From positions 1-17,554 of the forward strand of contig JAJZMW010000140.1 of NCBI GenBank assembly GCA_021848165.1: a stretch of 17,554 nt of DNA, read 5' to 3'. The notes under the pieces are model-generated. The model made no database searches and was not told the origin of the DNA. It saw nothing but the letters and a program-made list of their open reading frames with translations. The stretch comes from Thermoplasmata archaeon (GTDB lineage Archaea; Thermoplasmatota; Thermoplasmata; Lutacidiplasmatales; UBA184). Below are positions 6,231 to 13,853 of the stretch, one piece after another; position 1 is the stretch's first letter; each line of letters starts with the position of its first letter. Made by a program: the position numbers and the translations under genes.

Positions 6231-7538
6231 ATGCGGACCGCCCTCGATGCCATTCGCCGCCGTCCCGGCCGCTCCCTCCTGACATCGCTCGGGATCGGCC
6301 TCGCGGCCGCGCTGGTCGTCGTCCTCCTTGCCGTCTCGGCCGGGATCCAGGCGAGCGCCACCCAGTTGGCGACGGAGAGCGGGGTCGACCTTCTCGGGAC
6401 GAGCGCGAACACGAGCCTCACCTCGCTGACCTTTCCCCCGATCGCCCACGCGCACGACCTCGCGAGCGGCATCCCTCGCGCCGACGGGAACGTGCAGACC
6501 GCGAGCCCCTGGCTCCTCGAGCAGATGGGGTTCGGGAACGGCTCCCTCTGGGACGCCGCCAACACCTCGGCCAACGGAACGGCGATCCCGTCCACGTGGG
6601 CGATCACCGGGTCCGGGACGATCGGATGGATCCCCTCGGACAACGCCGGGATCGAGGTCCCGACCGTCTACTCGGGGACCGGATTCACCGTTCCCGGGGA
6701 CCCCCACTACGCGAACGGAACCTACGCCGGCCCGTGGATCGGCGAGATCGTGCTCGACCAGGGCCTGGCGGGGGTCCTCCATGTCGTGCCGGGCGACCTC
6801 GTCTGGATCGGCGTCGGCACCCCGAGCGGACCCGCGGGGGTCGAGTCCTGGTACCACTCCGCGGTCGCGTTCCGGGTCGTGGGGATCTCGGGTCCGTTCT
6901 GGCTGATCCCCTCCGCGCTCCTCGCCTTCCTCTATCTCTCGGAGCTGCAAGCGCTGGTCGGCGCCGACACCCCGAGCACCGATTACGCGAGCCTTCTGCT
7001 CATCCATCTCTTCGACAACGGGAATCCGAACGTCGACCGGACCGCCATCGAGAGCGCCTATCCCGCGGTGAGCGTCTTCACCCTCGCCGCCATCCTGGGG
7101 GCGGTCCAGGACGCCGTGAATCTCTACCGAACGTTCGGCGATATCATCGCGGTGATCGCGGTCGTGGTCGCCGCGCTCTTCACCACGACCGTGCTCTTGA
7201 TGAGCGTCGACGACCGCAGCGGAGAGATCGCGATCCGTCGCGCGATCGGCCTCCCGCGCTGGGCCGTCGGCGGGAGCGTCGTCGAGGAAGGTCTCTACCT
7301 CGGCGGGTTGGGCCTGGCCATCGGATTGCCGCTCGCCTACGGCGGCGCCCTCGTGCTCAACTTCCTGCTGCGGGGGTTCGTGGCCGGATTGCCCAGCGGC
7401 TTCTCCTTCATCTCGTTCGACGCCGGCGTGATCGCGAGCGCCGTCCTGCTCGTTCTGGGGATCGGTTTCGTTGCCTCCGTCGCCCCGGCCGCTCGCGCCG
7501 TGACGCTTCCGATCGCGGAGGAGCTCCGCGCTCCATGA
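6231..7538 (+). CDS. ABC transporter permease, FtsX/MacB-like (first of pair)
   Basis: A 435-residue membrane protein with the FtsX-like permease layout. One N-terminal membrane helix (about 16-40) is followed by a large extracytoplasmic domain (about 41-295). Three C-terminal helices follow (about 302-325, 350-375 and 400-425). The cytoplasmic motif SGEIAIRRAIGLPRWAV after the second helix is the standard FtsX segment that contacts the ATPase. The outer domain has many Asn-X-Ser/Thr sites (NTS, NGS, NGT), which archaea can glycosylate. I chose ATG 6231 because GAGGG at 6221-6225 precedes it and the protein starts right before the first helix. A longer frame back into mptA is a shadow. Its stop overlaps the next permease as ATGA. 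With its neighbours it forms a LolCDE/MacB-type complex; the substrate is unknown. Confidence 0.88.
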   Translation: MRTALDAIRRRPGRSLLTSLGIGLAAALVVVLLAVSAGIQASATQLATESGVDLLGTSANTSLTSLTFPPIAHAHDLASGIPRADGNVQTASPWLLEQMGFGNGSLWDAANTSANGTAIPSTWAITGSGTIGWIPSDNAGIEVPTVYSGTGFTVPGDPHYANGTYAGPWIGEIVLDQGLAGVLHVVPGDLVWIGVGTPSGPAGVESWYHSAVAFRVVGISGPFWLIPSALLAFLYLSELQALVGADTPSTDYASLLLIHLFDNGNPNVDRTAIESAYPAVSVFTLAAILGAVQDAVNLYRTFGDIIAVIAVVVAALFTTTVLLMSVDDRSGEIAIRRAIGLPRWAVGGSVVEEGLYLGGLGLAIGLPLAYGGALVLNFLLRGFVAGLPSGFSFISFDAGVIASAVLLVLGIGFVASVAPAARAVTLPIAEELRAP

Positions 7539-8782
7539 GCCGACGCCCCCCGGCGGCGCACGCCCGCCTGCAACTCTACCTGGCCGCGGCCGCGATCGCC
7601 GCGGCGGTCGCCTTGCCGGTGGTCCTGGTCTCCGTGGGAGGAGGGGTCTCGGCGCACGAGATCGGTCAGCTCGAGCAATCGGGCTACGAGCTCTCGGTCA
7701 GCGCGGCGGGCGCTCATGGGATCCTCGACTCGCATGCGCTGAGCCGCCAGTTCGACGGTCTCGCCCACGTGGCGGCCGCCTCCCCGGTGCTCAGCGCTCC
7801 GATCGACGCGTTCGTCCTGCGCAACGGAACACCGACGGCGATCCTCGCGGAAGGGGTCGTCCCCGATCAGTTCGGCCCGACCTTGGGTCCGGGCGAAGAT
7901 GCGCTCTTTCCGCTCCCGCTGCCGTTGGGGGACCCGACCGATCTCGTCCACTTCGCCAACGGTACCTACGCCGGTCGCCCGAGCTACGACGTGCTCCTCG
8001 CGACGCCGTTCGCCGCCGAAGCCGGCCTCTCCGTGGGGGACCGGATCCGACTCGGACCGAACCCGGGAGGGAGCGGGGCCATCCTCTACAACGTCAGCGG
8101 CATGTTCGGCGTCAGCGTGAGCAGTCTCGCCCCGACCGGGGCGTTCGCCGTGCTGCTGCCGCTCTCGGACCTCCAGACGATGGTCGGCGTGGCCCGGGGG
8201 GGGCCGAACGGCACGGCGCTGCTCGATGCGTCGGACACGATCCAGATCGCGCTGACCGGCTCGCTCTCGGGGGATCCCGCGGCGGTGAGCGCCGTGGCGC
8301 AAGAGGTTCAGGCCCTCGTGCCGTACTACGGGGTGACGACGCAGCTGCAACAGGCCCAGCAGCTCGAGAGCGCGAGCGCGATCCTGACCGGGTTCTACCT
8401 GGCCCTCTCGTCGGTCGGCCTCGTCGTCGGGCTCATTTTCCTCGCGATCGTTCTCACCCGGCGCGTGGAGTCCGACCGCCGTGCGATCGGCATCCGGCGC
8501 GCGATCGGGGTCCCCGCCCGTTCCATCGGAACCGGGATCGCCCTCCGCGCCCTCGCGCTCGCGGCGGCGGGGGCGACGATCGGGGTCGTGGGCGGGTGGG
8601 CGATCGTGACGTCGCTCGCCCGGTATTCCTCGGGCGCGGTTCAGGAAGCGACCTCCTACGCGGTCTACGATCCCCTGTTGCTCGGAGGGATCGTGGCCAG
8701 CGTGCTCGGGCTCGCGGCGCTCGTGAGCCTGGTCGCGACGCGCGCCGCGCTTCGCCTCGATCTCTCGGAGGTGCTCCGGTGA
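7535..8782 (+). CDS. ABC transporter permease, FtsX/MacB-like (second of pair)
   Basis: A 415-residue paralogue of the preceding permease with the same layout: N-terminal helix (about 12-33), large outer domain, then three helices (about 283-307, 328-352 and 383-408). The coupling segment reads RRAIGIRRAIGVPARSI. Both permeases carry the heptad ANGTYAG followed by a similar stretch ending in PGDLVWIG or VGDRIRLG, which supports an old duplication. Start ATG 7535 overlaps the previous stop (ATGA), and its own stop overlaps the ATPase start (GTGA). The tight coupling suggests the two permeases work as a heterodimer with one ATPase. Export of a lipid, peptide or envelope component is possible, but nothing in the sequence decides the substrate. 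Confidence 0.88.
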   Translation: MSRRPPAAHARLQLYLAAAAIAAAVALPVVLVSVGGGVSAHEIGQLEQSGYELSVSAAGAHGILDSHALSRQFDGLAHVAAASPVLSAPIDAFVLRNGTPTAILAEGVVPDQFGPTLGPGEDALFPLPLPLGDPTDLVHFANGTYAGRPSYDVLLATPFAAEAGLSVGDRIRLGPNPGGSGAILYNVSGMFGVSVSSLAPTGAFAVLLPLSDLQTMVGVARGGPNGTALLDASDTIQIALTGSLSGDPAAVSAVAQEVQALVPYYGVTTQLQQAQQLESASAILTGFYLALSSVGLVVGLIFLAIVLTRRVESDRRAIGIRRAIGVPARSIGTGIALRALALAAAGATIGVVGGWAIVTSLARYSSGAVQEATSYAVYDPLLLGGIVASVLGLAALVSLVATRAALRLDLSEVLR

Positions 8783-9471
8783 GCCGGGCGACGGTCGCGC
8801 TGGCGGGAGTCACCAAGCGCTACGACGGCCACGCCGCCCCGGTCCTGGCCCTGCGGGGGGTGGACCTCACGATCGAGGCGGGCGAATACCTATCGATCGA
8901 AGGACCGAGCGGCTGCGGAAAGACGACGCTCCTCAATCTCCTCGGCCTGCTGGACGTCCCGACCGACGGGGAGGTTCGCTGGGACGGACGGCCGATCGCC
9001 GCCGCGACGGAGCGGGAGCGAGCGCGCCTTCGGCTCCAGGGTATCGGATTCATCTTCCAACGGTTCTACCTGCTGCCGACCTTGACCGCCGCCGAGAACG
9101 TCGAACTGCCGCTGCGCGCCGTCGGTCGGCCGAAGGTCGAGCGGCGGACCCGCGCCCTCGAGTTGCTCGAGGCGATGGGGATCCGCGCGCGCGCGGACGC
9201 CCTTCCGCACCAGCTCTCGGGCGGAGAGGAGCAGCGGGTCGCGATCGCCCGGGCCCTCGCGAACGAGCCGCGACTCCTCCTCGCCGACGAACCGACCGGC
9301 GAGCTCGATCGGGCCAGCTCGGAGGTCGTGCTCGATCGCCTGGAGGTGGCGCACCGTCGGGCCGGCACGACCCTCGTCCTGGTCACGCACAACCCGCAGG
9401 TGGCCGCCCGCGCGCACCGCCACCTCCTCCTCGAGGACGGACGGATCGTCTCCGATCGTCGGGACGGCTGA
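8779..9471 (+). CDS. ABC transporter ATP-binding protein, LolD/MacB type
   Basis: A 230-residue ATPase, the normal length for the LolD/MacB/FtsE class. It has Walker A GPSGCGKTT (residues 42-50), Q-loop FIFQRFYLLP, signature LSGGEEQRVAIARAL, Walker B LLLADEPTGELD and switch histidine VTHN. The signature has Glu where the usual LSGGQ has Gln, a mild variation. The Q-loop context FQxFxLLPxLTAxENVELPL is characteristic of the MacB/LolD class. The start is GTG 8779, overlapping the upstream permease stop. It powers the two permeases before it. ABCE1 follows after only 2 bases, so the transporter and the ribosome-recycling factor are probably on one transcript. Confidence 0.92.
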   Translation: MSRATVALAGVTKRYDGHAAPVLALRGVDLTIEAGEYLSIEGPSGCGKTTLLNLLGLLDVPTDGEVRWDGRPIAAATERERARLRLQGIGFIFQRFYLLPTLTAAENVELPLRAVGRPKVERRTRALELLEAMGIRARADALPHQLSGGEEQRVAIARALANEPRLLLADEPTGELDRASSEVVLDRLEVAHRRAGTTLVLVTHNPQVAARAHRHLLLEDGRIVSDRRDG

Positions 9472-9473
9472 TC

Positions 9474-11252
9474 GTGGCGCGGATCGCGATCCTGCTCAAC
9501 GAGCGTTGCCACCCGACCGAGTGCCAGTGGGAGTGCGCCGACTATTGCCCGGTCAACCGGATGCAACAGGAGTGCATCGTGGAAGGGCCGACCGGGAAAC
9601 CGGTGATCTCGGAAACGCTGTGCATCGGGTGCGGCATCTGCATCCACAAGTGCCCCTTCGACGCGATCAAGATCCTCAACACGCCCGAAGCCGACGAGTC
9701 GGAGATCGTCCATCGCTACGGCTACAACGGCTTCCGCCTCTACCGCTTGGCGGTCCCGCCCCTCCGCGGGATCACGGGGCTCCTCGGTCCGAACGGCACC
9801 GGCAAGTCGACCGCGCTGCGCATCCTCGGGGGGATCGAGGTGCCGAACCTCGGGGACTACGCGCACCCCGGGAGCTGGGCGGCGGCGGCCCAGAGGTTCC
9901 GCGGGACCGCGCTCTTCGCCCATCTCGACCGCATCCGGCGCGGCGAGCTGCGGGTCGCCCACAAGCCGCAGTACGTCGATCGACTGTCGGAGGAATCGGC
10001 CACCGTCGCGGAGCACATCGCCGCCGGGGGCGGCAACGCCTCCGCCGCGATCGCTTCCCTCGGCCTGGAGGATCGCCGCGACCGGCGGCTCGCCGAGCTC
10101 TCCGGCGGGGAGCTCCAGCTCGTTGCGATCGGCCGGACGATCGCCACGGAGGCGGACCTCTACCTGTTCGACGAACCGAGCGGCTACCTCGACATCGTCC
10201 ATCGCTTGGAGGTCGCGCGGGTCCTCCATCGCCTGGGCGAGAACCACGGCGTGCTCGTGGTCGAGCACGACCTCGCGTTGCTCGACTACCTGGCCGATCA
10301 GGCGCACCTCCTCTACGGAGAGCCGGCGGCGTTCGGCGTCATCGCCCGCGCCATGCCGATGCGCGCGGCGATCAACAGCTACCTCAACGGCTACCTCCGC
10401 GAGGAGAACGTCCGCTTCCGCACCGAGCCCGTGCGGTTCTTCTCGCACCCGCCGAAGCCCGCGAGCCGGCTCGACACGCTGGTCGAGTTCGGCGCGCTCG
10501 AGAAGGAGTTCGACCGGTTCCATCTCCGGGTCGCGCCCGGTCGGCTGGCGCGCGGGGAGACCGTCGGCATCGTGGGTCCGAACGCGACCGGCAAGACGAC
10601 CTTCGTCCGGATGCTCGCGGGGGTCGAGACCCCGACGCGGGGCCTGCCTCCGCCGGGGGTGACGGTGAGCTACAAGCCGCAGTACCTGAAGGCGACGCAG
10701 ACGGCGAGCCTGCGCGAGCGCTCGACCGCGCTCGCGGGCGATCCGAATTTCGACGCCCAGCTGTTCGAGCGGGAACTGGTCCCCGGGCTCCACCTCGAGG
10801 AGGTGCTCGACGTCGCGCTCCCGGATCTCTCGGGCGGCGAGCTGCAGCGGGCCGCCGTCGCCCTGGCGCTCGCGCGCCCGGCGACGCTCTACCTGCTCGA
10901 CGAGCCGTCGGCGTATCTGGACGCCGACGAGCGGATCGCGATGGCCCGTCTCCTCCGGCGCCAGGTCGAGCGCCAGGCGGTCAGCGCCCTCGTGGTCGAT
11001 CACGACGTCTACTTCCTCGACCTCGCTTCGGACGCGCTGATGGTCTTCTCCGACGAGGGATCCGGCGGCCGGCGCGGGACCGGGGCCGGCCCGTTCCCGA
11101 TGCGCGAGGGGATGAACCGGCTGCTGCGGGGCATCGAGATCACCTTCCGCCGGGACGCGGAGACCCGACGTCCCCGGATCAATCAGGAAGGCTCCGCCCT
11201 CGACCGGGAACAACGGGCCAAGGGCGAGTACTACTACGAGATCCCCGACTGA
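9474..11252 (+). CDS. Ribosome recycling ATPase ABCE1/Rli1
   Basis: A 592-residue twin-ATPase with an N-terminal Fe-S domain. It splits ribosomes after termination and is essential in archaea and eukaryotes. The Fe-S region has Cys12, 17, 21, 25 and 34, then the ferredoxin-like Cys50, 53, 56 and 60 (CIGCGICIHKCPFDAI). Next comes YGYNGFRLYRL, the canonical link into the first ATPase. The two ATPase halves have Walker A at about residues 105-113 (GPNGTGKST) and 368-376 (GPNATGKTT). Each half has an LSGGELQ signature and a DEPS Walker B end (DEPSGYLD, DEPSAYLD). Length is normal and no key residue is missing. The start is GTG 9474, 2 bases after the ABC ATPase stop. As a Fe-S protein it depends on the cluster assembly genes elsewhere in the window. 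Confidence 0.96.
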   Translation: MARIAILLNERCHPTECQWECADYCPVNRMQQECIVEGPTGKPVISETLCIGCGICIHKCPFDAIKILNTPEADESEIVHRYGYNGFRLYRLAVPPLRGITGLLGPNGTGKSTALRILGGIEVPNLGDYAHPGSWAAAAQRFRGTALFAHLDRIRRGELRVAHKPQYVDRLSEESATVAEHIAAGGGNASAAIASLGLEDRRDRRLAELSGGELQLVAIGRTIATEADLYLFDEPSGYLDIVHRLEVARVLHRLGENHGVLVVEHDLALLDYLADQAHLLYGEPAAFGVIARAMPMRAAINSYLNGYLREENVRFRTEPVRFFSHPPKPASRLDTLVEFGALEKEFDRFHLRVAPGRLARGETVGIVGPNATGKTTFVRMLAGVETPTRGLPPPGVTVSYKPQYLKATQTASLRERSTALAGDPNFDAQLFERELVPGLHLEEVLDVALPDLSGGELQRAAVALALARPATLYLLDEPSAYLDADERIAMARLLRRQVERQAVSALVVDHDVYFLDLASDALMVFSDEGSGGRRGTGAGPFPMREGMNRLLRGIEITFRRDAETRRPRINQEGSALDREQRAKGEYYYEIPD

Positions 11253-11271
11253 GCGCGCGCCGGCCGGACGA

Positions 11272-11281
11272 ATTGTTTAAC
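11272..11281 (+). promoter_or_regulatory. TATA box for the PH-like membrane protein gene
   Basis: ATTGTTTAAC is a distinct AT-rich stretch in the 53-base gap after ABCE1. Its centre lies about 29 nt before ATG 11306, which fits a leaderless transcript and supports that start over the later in-frame ATG at 11333. Confidence 0.55.
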
Positions 11282-11305
11282 TGGAGTGGGCGGTCTTCCG
11301 GGTCG

Positions 11306-11887
11306 ATGTCGACGCCCGACCCGGCTTCCCGGATGGATCCCAGCGGTCGCTACGTCGTGGGGGCGCAACTCTCCGCCGGGGTCATCGGGGTCTACGTGCT
11401 CCTGCTGCTCCTCGTCATCTTCCTCGTGCCGTCCAGCCCCGTGGTCCCGAACCCGGCGATCGTCTGGATCCTGGCCGCGATCGTGGCGTTCTTCCTGCTC
11501 CGCTACCTGTCGACCGCCTACTGGATGGACGCCGACCACCTCTCGGCGTTCCGCTTGGTCGGCGGACGCCGCGTCCGGCTGGAGGAGATCCGCCGCATCG
11601 AGTACGCGAATCTTCGCGATCTCTCCCCGACCGGGTTCTTCGGGTCGTGGGGGTACCGCGGACGGATGTGGAGCCCGGTGATCGAGACGTTCGACAGCGT
11701 CCAAACGAGTTCCGCGGGGATCTTGATCTGGGCGGGCGCCCACCCCTTGTTCATCACGCCCAAAGATCCCGATCGCTTCATTCGGGAGCTGTCGCGCCGG
11801 GTCCGATCCTGGCGGGGACCGCTCGAGATCGACCACGGCGCTCCGGCCGACGCGGGGAGCGCGTCGCCGCCGACGCCCTCCGCGTAG
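11306..11887 (+). CDS. Membrane protein with bacterial PH-like domain
   Basis: A 193-residue protein. Two hydrophobic helices (about 25-47 and 52-72) form an N-terminal hairpin. A soluble domain of about 100 residues follows, with DADHLSAFRLVGGRRVRLEEIRRIE and later ILIWAGAHPLFITPKDPDRFIREL. This pattern of a short strand pair, an EIRRIE strand, and a DPxxFIxxL terminal helix matches small bacterial PH-domain membrane proteins. Their function is mostly unknown. The C-terminal 20 residues are Ala/Pro-rich and look disordered. The start was placed at ATG 11306 from the TATA spacing. The stop lies one base from the stop of the convergent three-domain sulfur-transfer gene. The domain call is moderately confident; no specific role can be given. 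Confidence 0.7.
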   Translation: MSTPDPASRMDPSGRYVVGAQLSAGVIGVYVLLLLLVIFLVPSSPVVPNPAIVWILAAIVAFFLLRYLSTAYWMDADHLSAFRLVGGRRVRLEEIRRIEYANLRDLSPTGFFGSWGYRGRMWSPVIETFDSVQTSSAGILIWAGAHPLFITPKDPDRFIRELSRRVRSWRGPLEIDHGAPADAGSASPPTPSA

Positions 11888-11888
11888 A

Positions 11889-13349
11889 TCAGTAGCGCGC
11901 CATCCGCGGATCGATCTCCTTCGCCCACGCGTCGATCCCGCCCGCGAGATTGCGGACGCGCGTGAATCCGAGGCCCCGGAGGAACCGGGCGGCCGCGTGG
12001 CTCCGCGCGCCGCTCTTGCAGTAGATCACCACCGTGCGGGCTTGCGTCAGTTCGGTGACCCGGTCCGGGAGCTCCCCCTGGGGGATGAGTTGGGCCCCGG
12101 GGAGGTGGGCGATCTCCCACTCCTCCGGCTCTCGGACATCGAGAAGGAAGGGGGGTTCGTCGCCTTCCAACGCCCGCGCGAGGTCGGCGACGGTGATCCG
12201 CTCAGAGTCCGGCTCGAGGAGCGGTTCCTCCCCGGGGCGCGGGACCCCGCAAAACGCCGGATAGTCGATGAGCTCGCGCTGCGTCGCGTTCGGTCCGCAC
12301 AGCACGCACGCCGGATCCTTGCGAAGTTGCAGTTCCCGGAAGCGCAGGGCGAGCGCGTCGTAGAGCACCAGCCGGCCCACGAGCGGTTCTCCTTGCCCGA
12401 GGACGAGCTTGATCGCCTCGGTCGCCTGCAAAAGCCCGACGACGCCCGGCAGGACGCCGAGGACGCCCGCTTCCGCGCAGGAGGGGACGAGCCCGGGCGG
12501 AGGCGGTTCGGGGTAGAGGCATCGGTAGCACGGACCGCGCCGCGCGTCGAAGACGCTGACCTGGCCCTCGAAGCGGTAGATCGAGCCGTAGACGTTCGGT
12601 TTGCCAAGGAGCACGCAGGCGTCGTTGACGAGGTAGCGCGTCGGGAAGTTGTCGGTCCCGTCGATGACGATGTCGTAGGGGCGGAGGATCTCGAGCGCGT
12701 TCTCGCTCGTCAAGGGACGCTCGTGCACGGAGACCCGAAGCTTCGGGTTCATGGCGACGAGCCGCTTGCGCGCGGCCTCGACCTTCCGTTCGCCGACATC
12801 GTCGGTGGTGTAGAGCACCTGGCGCTGGAGGTTCGAGACGTCCACGCGATCGAAGTCGACGAGGCCGATCTCCCCGACCCCGGCCGCGGCGAGGTAGAGC
12901 GCGGTGGGGGACCCGAGCCCCCCGGCGCCGACGAGGAGGATCTTCGCGCGGAGGAGGCGGCGCTGGCCCTCGACGCCGACCTCGCGGAGAAGAAGGTGGC
13001 GGCTGTAGCGCACGAGATCGTCGCGAGGCAGCGCGGGCCCGGGGGGCGTCGGGGCGGGGGACGCCTCGGCCCGTCCTCCGGCGATCGCCGGCACGATCGA
13101 AACGGTGTCGTTCGGTCGGAGCGGCGTCGCTTCGCGCTCGAGACCACGGATGTCCTGATCGTTGCGGTAGACCGCCACAAAACTCCGGAGCTGGCCGCCT
13201 GGTCCGAAGAGGTGCGCTCGCAGTTCGGGGTGGACCCGAACGAGCTCCCCCAACGCCTCTCCGACCGTCGACGCGTGGAGCCGGACCTCGACCCGACCCC
13301 CCGTCATCGCGCGGAGCGGCCCGGGGATGCGGACGACGACCTCGGTCAT
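11889..13349 (-). CDS. Ubiquitin-like sulfur carrier - MoeB/ThiF E1-like - rhodanese fusion
   Basis: A 486-residue three-domain protein. Residues 1-92 are a beta-grasp sulfur carrier closest in pattern to mycobacterial CysO (PGPLRAMTGG near the start, VSIVPAIAGG at the end). Residues about 109-360 are a MoeB/ThiF adenylyltransferase with ATP loop GAGGLGS (141-147) and VDFDRVDVSNLQRQ. It has a candidate catalytic Cys291 (SCAEAG) and zinc ligands Cys274/277 and Cys348/351. Residues about 385-486 are a rhodanese with active-site Cys444 in CKSGARS. In M. tuberculosis, MoeZ (E1 plus rhodanese) adenylates and thiocarboxylates CysO, which gives sulfur to CysM. Here carrier and MoeZ are one chain, so Gly92 is internal and a linker rich in Ala/Pro follows. 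The ATG overlaps the JAMM stop, so a long frame further upstream is a shadow of that gene. Thiolation of other carriers, such as MoaD, is also possible. Confidence 0.92.
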   Translation of the reverse strand: MTEVVVRIPGPLRAMTGGRVEVRLHASTVGEALGELVRVHPELRAHLFGPGGQLRSFVAVYRNDQDIRGLEREATPLRPNDTVSIVPAIAGGRAEASPAPTPPGPALPRDDLVRYSRHLLLREVGVEGQRRLLRAKILLVGAGGLGSPTALYLAAAGVGEIGLVDFDRVDVSNLQRQVLYTTDDVGERKVEAARKRLVAMNPKLRVSVHERPLTSENALEILRPYDIVIDGTDNFPTRYLVNDACVLLGKPNVYGSIYRFEGQVSVFDARRGPCYRCLYPEPPPPGLVPSCAEAGVLGVLPGVVGLLQATEAIKLVLGQGEPLVGRLVLYDALALRFRELQLRKDPACVLCGPNATQRELIDYPAFCGVPRPGEEPLLEPDSERITVADLARALEGDEPPFLLDVREPEEWEIAHLPGAQLIPQGELPDRVTELTQARTVVIYCKSGARSHAAARFLRGLGFTRVRNLAGGIDAWAKEIDPRMARY

Positions 13350-13852
13350 GGGGCTCTCCGGGCCCCGGGAGCGAGGGCGAGCGTCGAGATCCCGTCGGCG
13401 TTCGGCGGAGGCACCCCCCCGGACGCGGACCGCTCCCCCCACGGCACCTCGTGGAAGCGGCGGGTGTCGGCGCGGAGCTCGAACGCGGCGAGGTCGCCCG
13501 GGCGACCCGCGTCGACCCGGACGATGAGATACGCGAGGCCGGGCCAGGCATGATCCTGGTCGAACGGCGAGGGAGCGGCGGGGTGATCGGGATGCGAATG
13601 GTAGATCCCGAGGAGGGTGCCGCCCCGGGCGACGAGCTCCACCTCCATCCGCCTCCACTCTCCGGGGTCGATGGCGTAGCGTCGCGCGCGGTCCGAGGGG
13701 GCGACGTTGGTCGTGCGGACCGCACGGTCGACCCAGCCGACGTCCCCCTCGGTCCGTCCGATCAAGAAGCCGCACGCCTCGTACGGGTACTCGTCCGCGG
13801 CGGCCCGGGTCACGCCGGTGAGAACCCCGGGAGCGACGTAGATCGCGCGCAC
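13346..13852 (-). CDS. JAMM/MPN+ metallopeptidase (Mec+-like)
   Basis: A 168-residue zinc peptidase of the JAB1/MPN/Mov34 class. The full JAMM motif is present: Glu25 (YEACGFLIG) and His85-Ser-His87-x7-Ser95-x2-Asp98 (YHSHPDHPAAPSPFD). The known mycobacterial relative Mec+ removes newly made cysteine from the C terminus of CysO; other relatives cut after the Gly-Gly of ubiquitin-like proteins. The last 40 residues extend past the core and end in an Ala/Pro/Gly-rich tail. The start is GTG 13852, one base after the cysM stop and preceded by GGGGGA. The open frame reaches back to 14008, but that part overlaps cysM and lacks family sequence. The stop overlaps the ATG of the carrier-E1-rhodanese gene. 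Position and family together point to carrier maturation, cysteine release, or both. Confidence 0.9.
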   Translation of the reverse strand: MRAIYVAPGVLTGVTRAAADEYPYEACGFLIGRTEGDVGWVDRAVRTTNVAPSDRARRYAIDPGEWRRMEVELVARGGTLLGIYHSHPDHPAAPSPFDQDHAWPGLAYLIVRVDAGRPGDLAAFELRADTRRFHEVPWGERSASGGVPPPNADGISTLALAPGARRAP

Positions 13853-13853
13853 G

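Noticed and set aside
5273..6643. Open frame of 456 codons on the minus strand opposite mptA
   Set aside because: It has no recognisable domain and covers mptA and the start of the permease gene, both with clear motifs; a GC-driven shadow.
9066..11213. Long open frame (715 codons) on the minus strand opposite ABCE1
   Set aside because: The plus-strand frame encodes an unmistakable full-length ABCE1. The antisense translation is low-complexity Arg/Glu/Asp/Gly-rich, as expected for a shadow in GC-rich coding DNA.
11997..13553. Open frame of 518 codons on the plus strand
   Set aside because: It is antisense to the carrier-E1-rhodanese gene, and its translation is a charged low-complexity string without family motifs.
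13350..13775. N-terminal extension of the carrier-E1-rhodanese frame
   Set aside because: It overlaps the JAMM gene in another frame and is Arg/Pro-rich. The conserved carrier domain starts at ATG 13349, which overlaps the JAMM stop.
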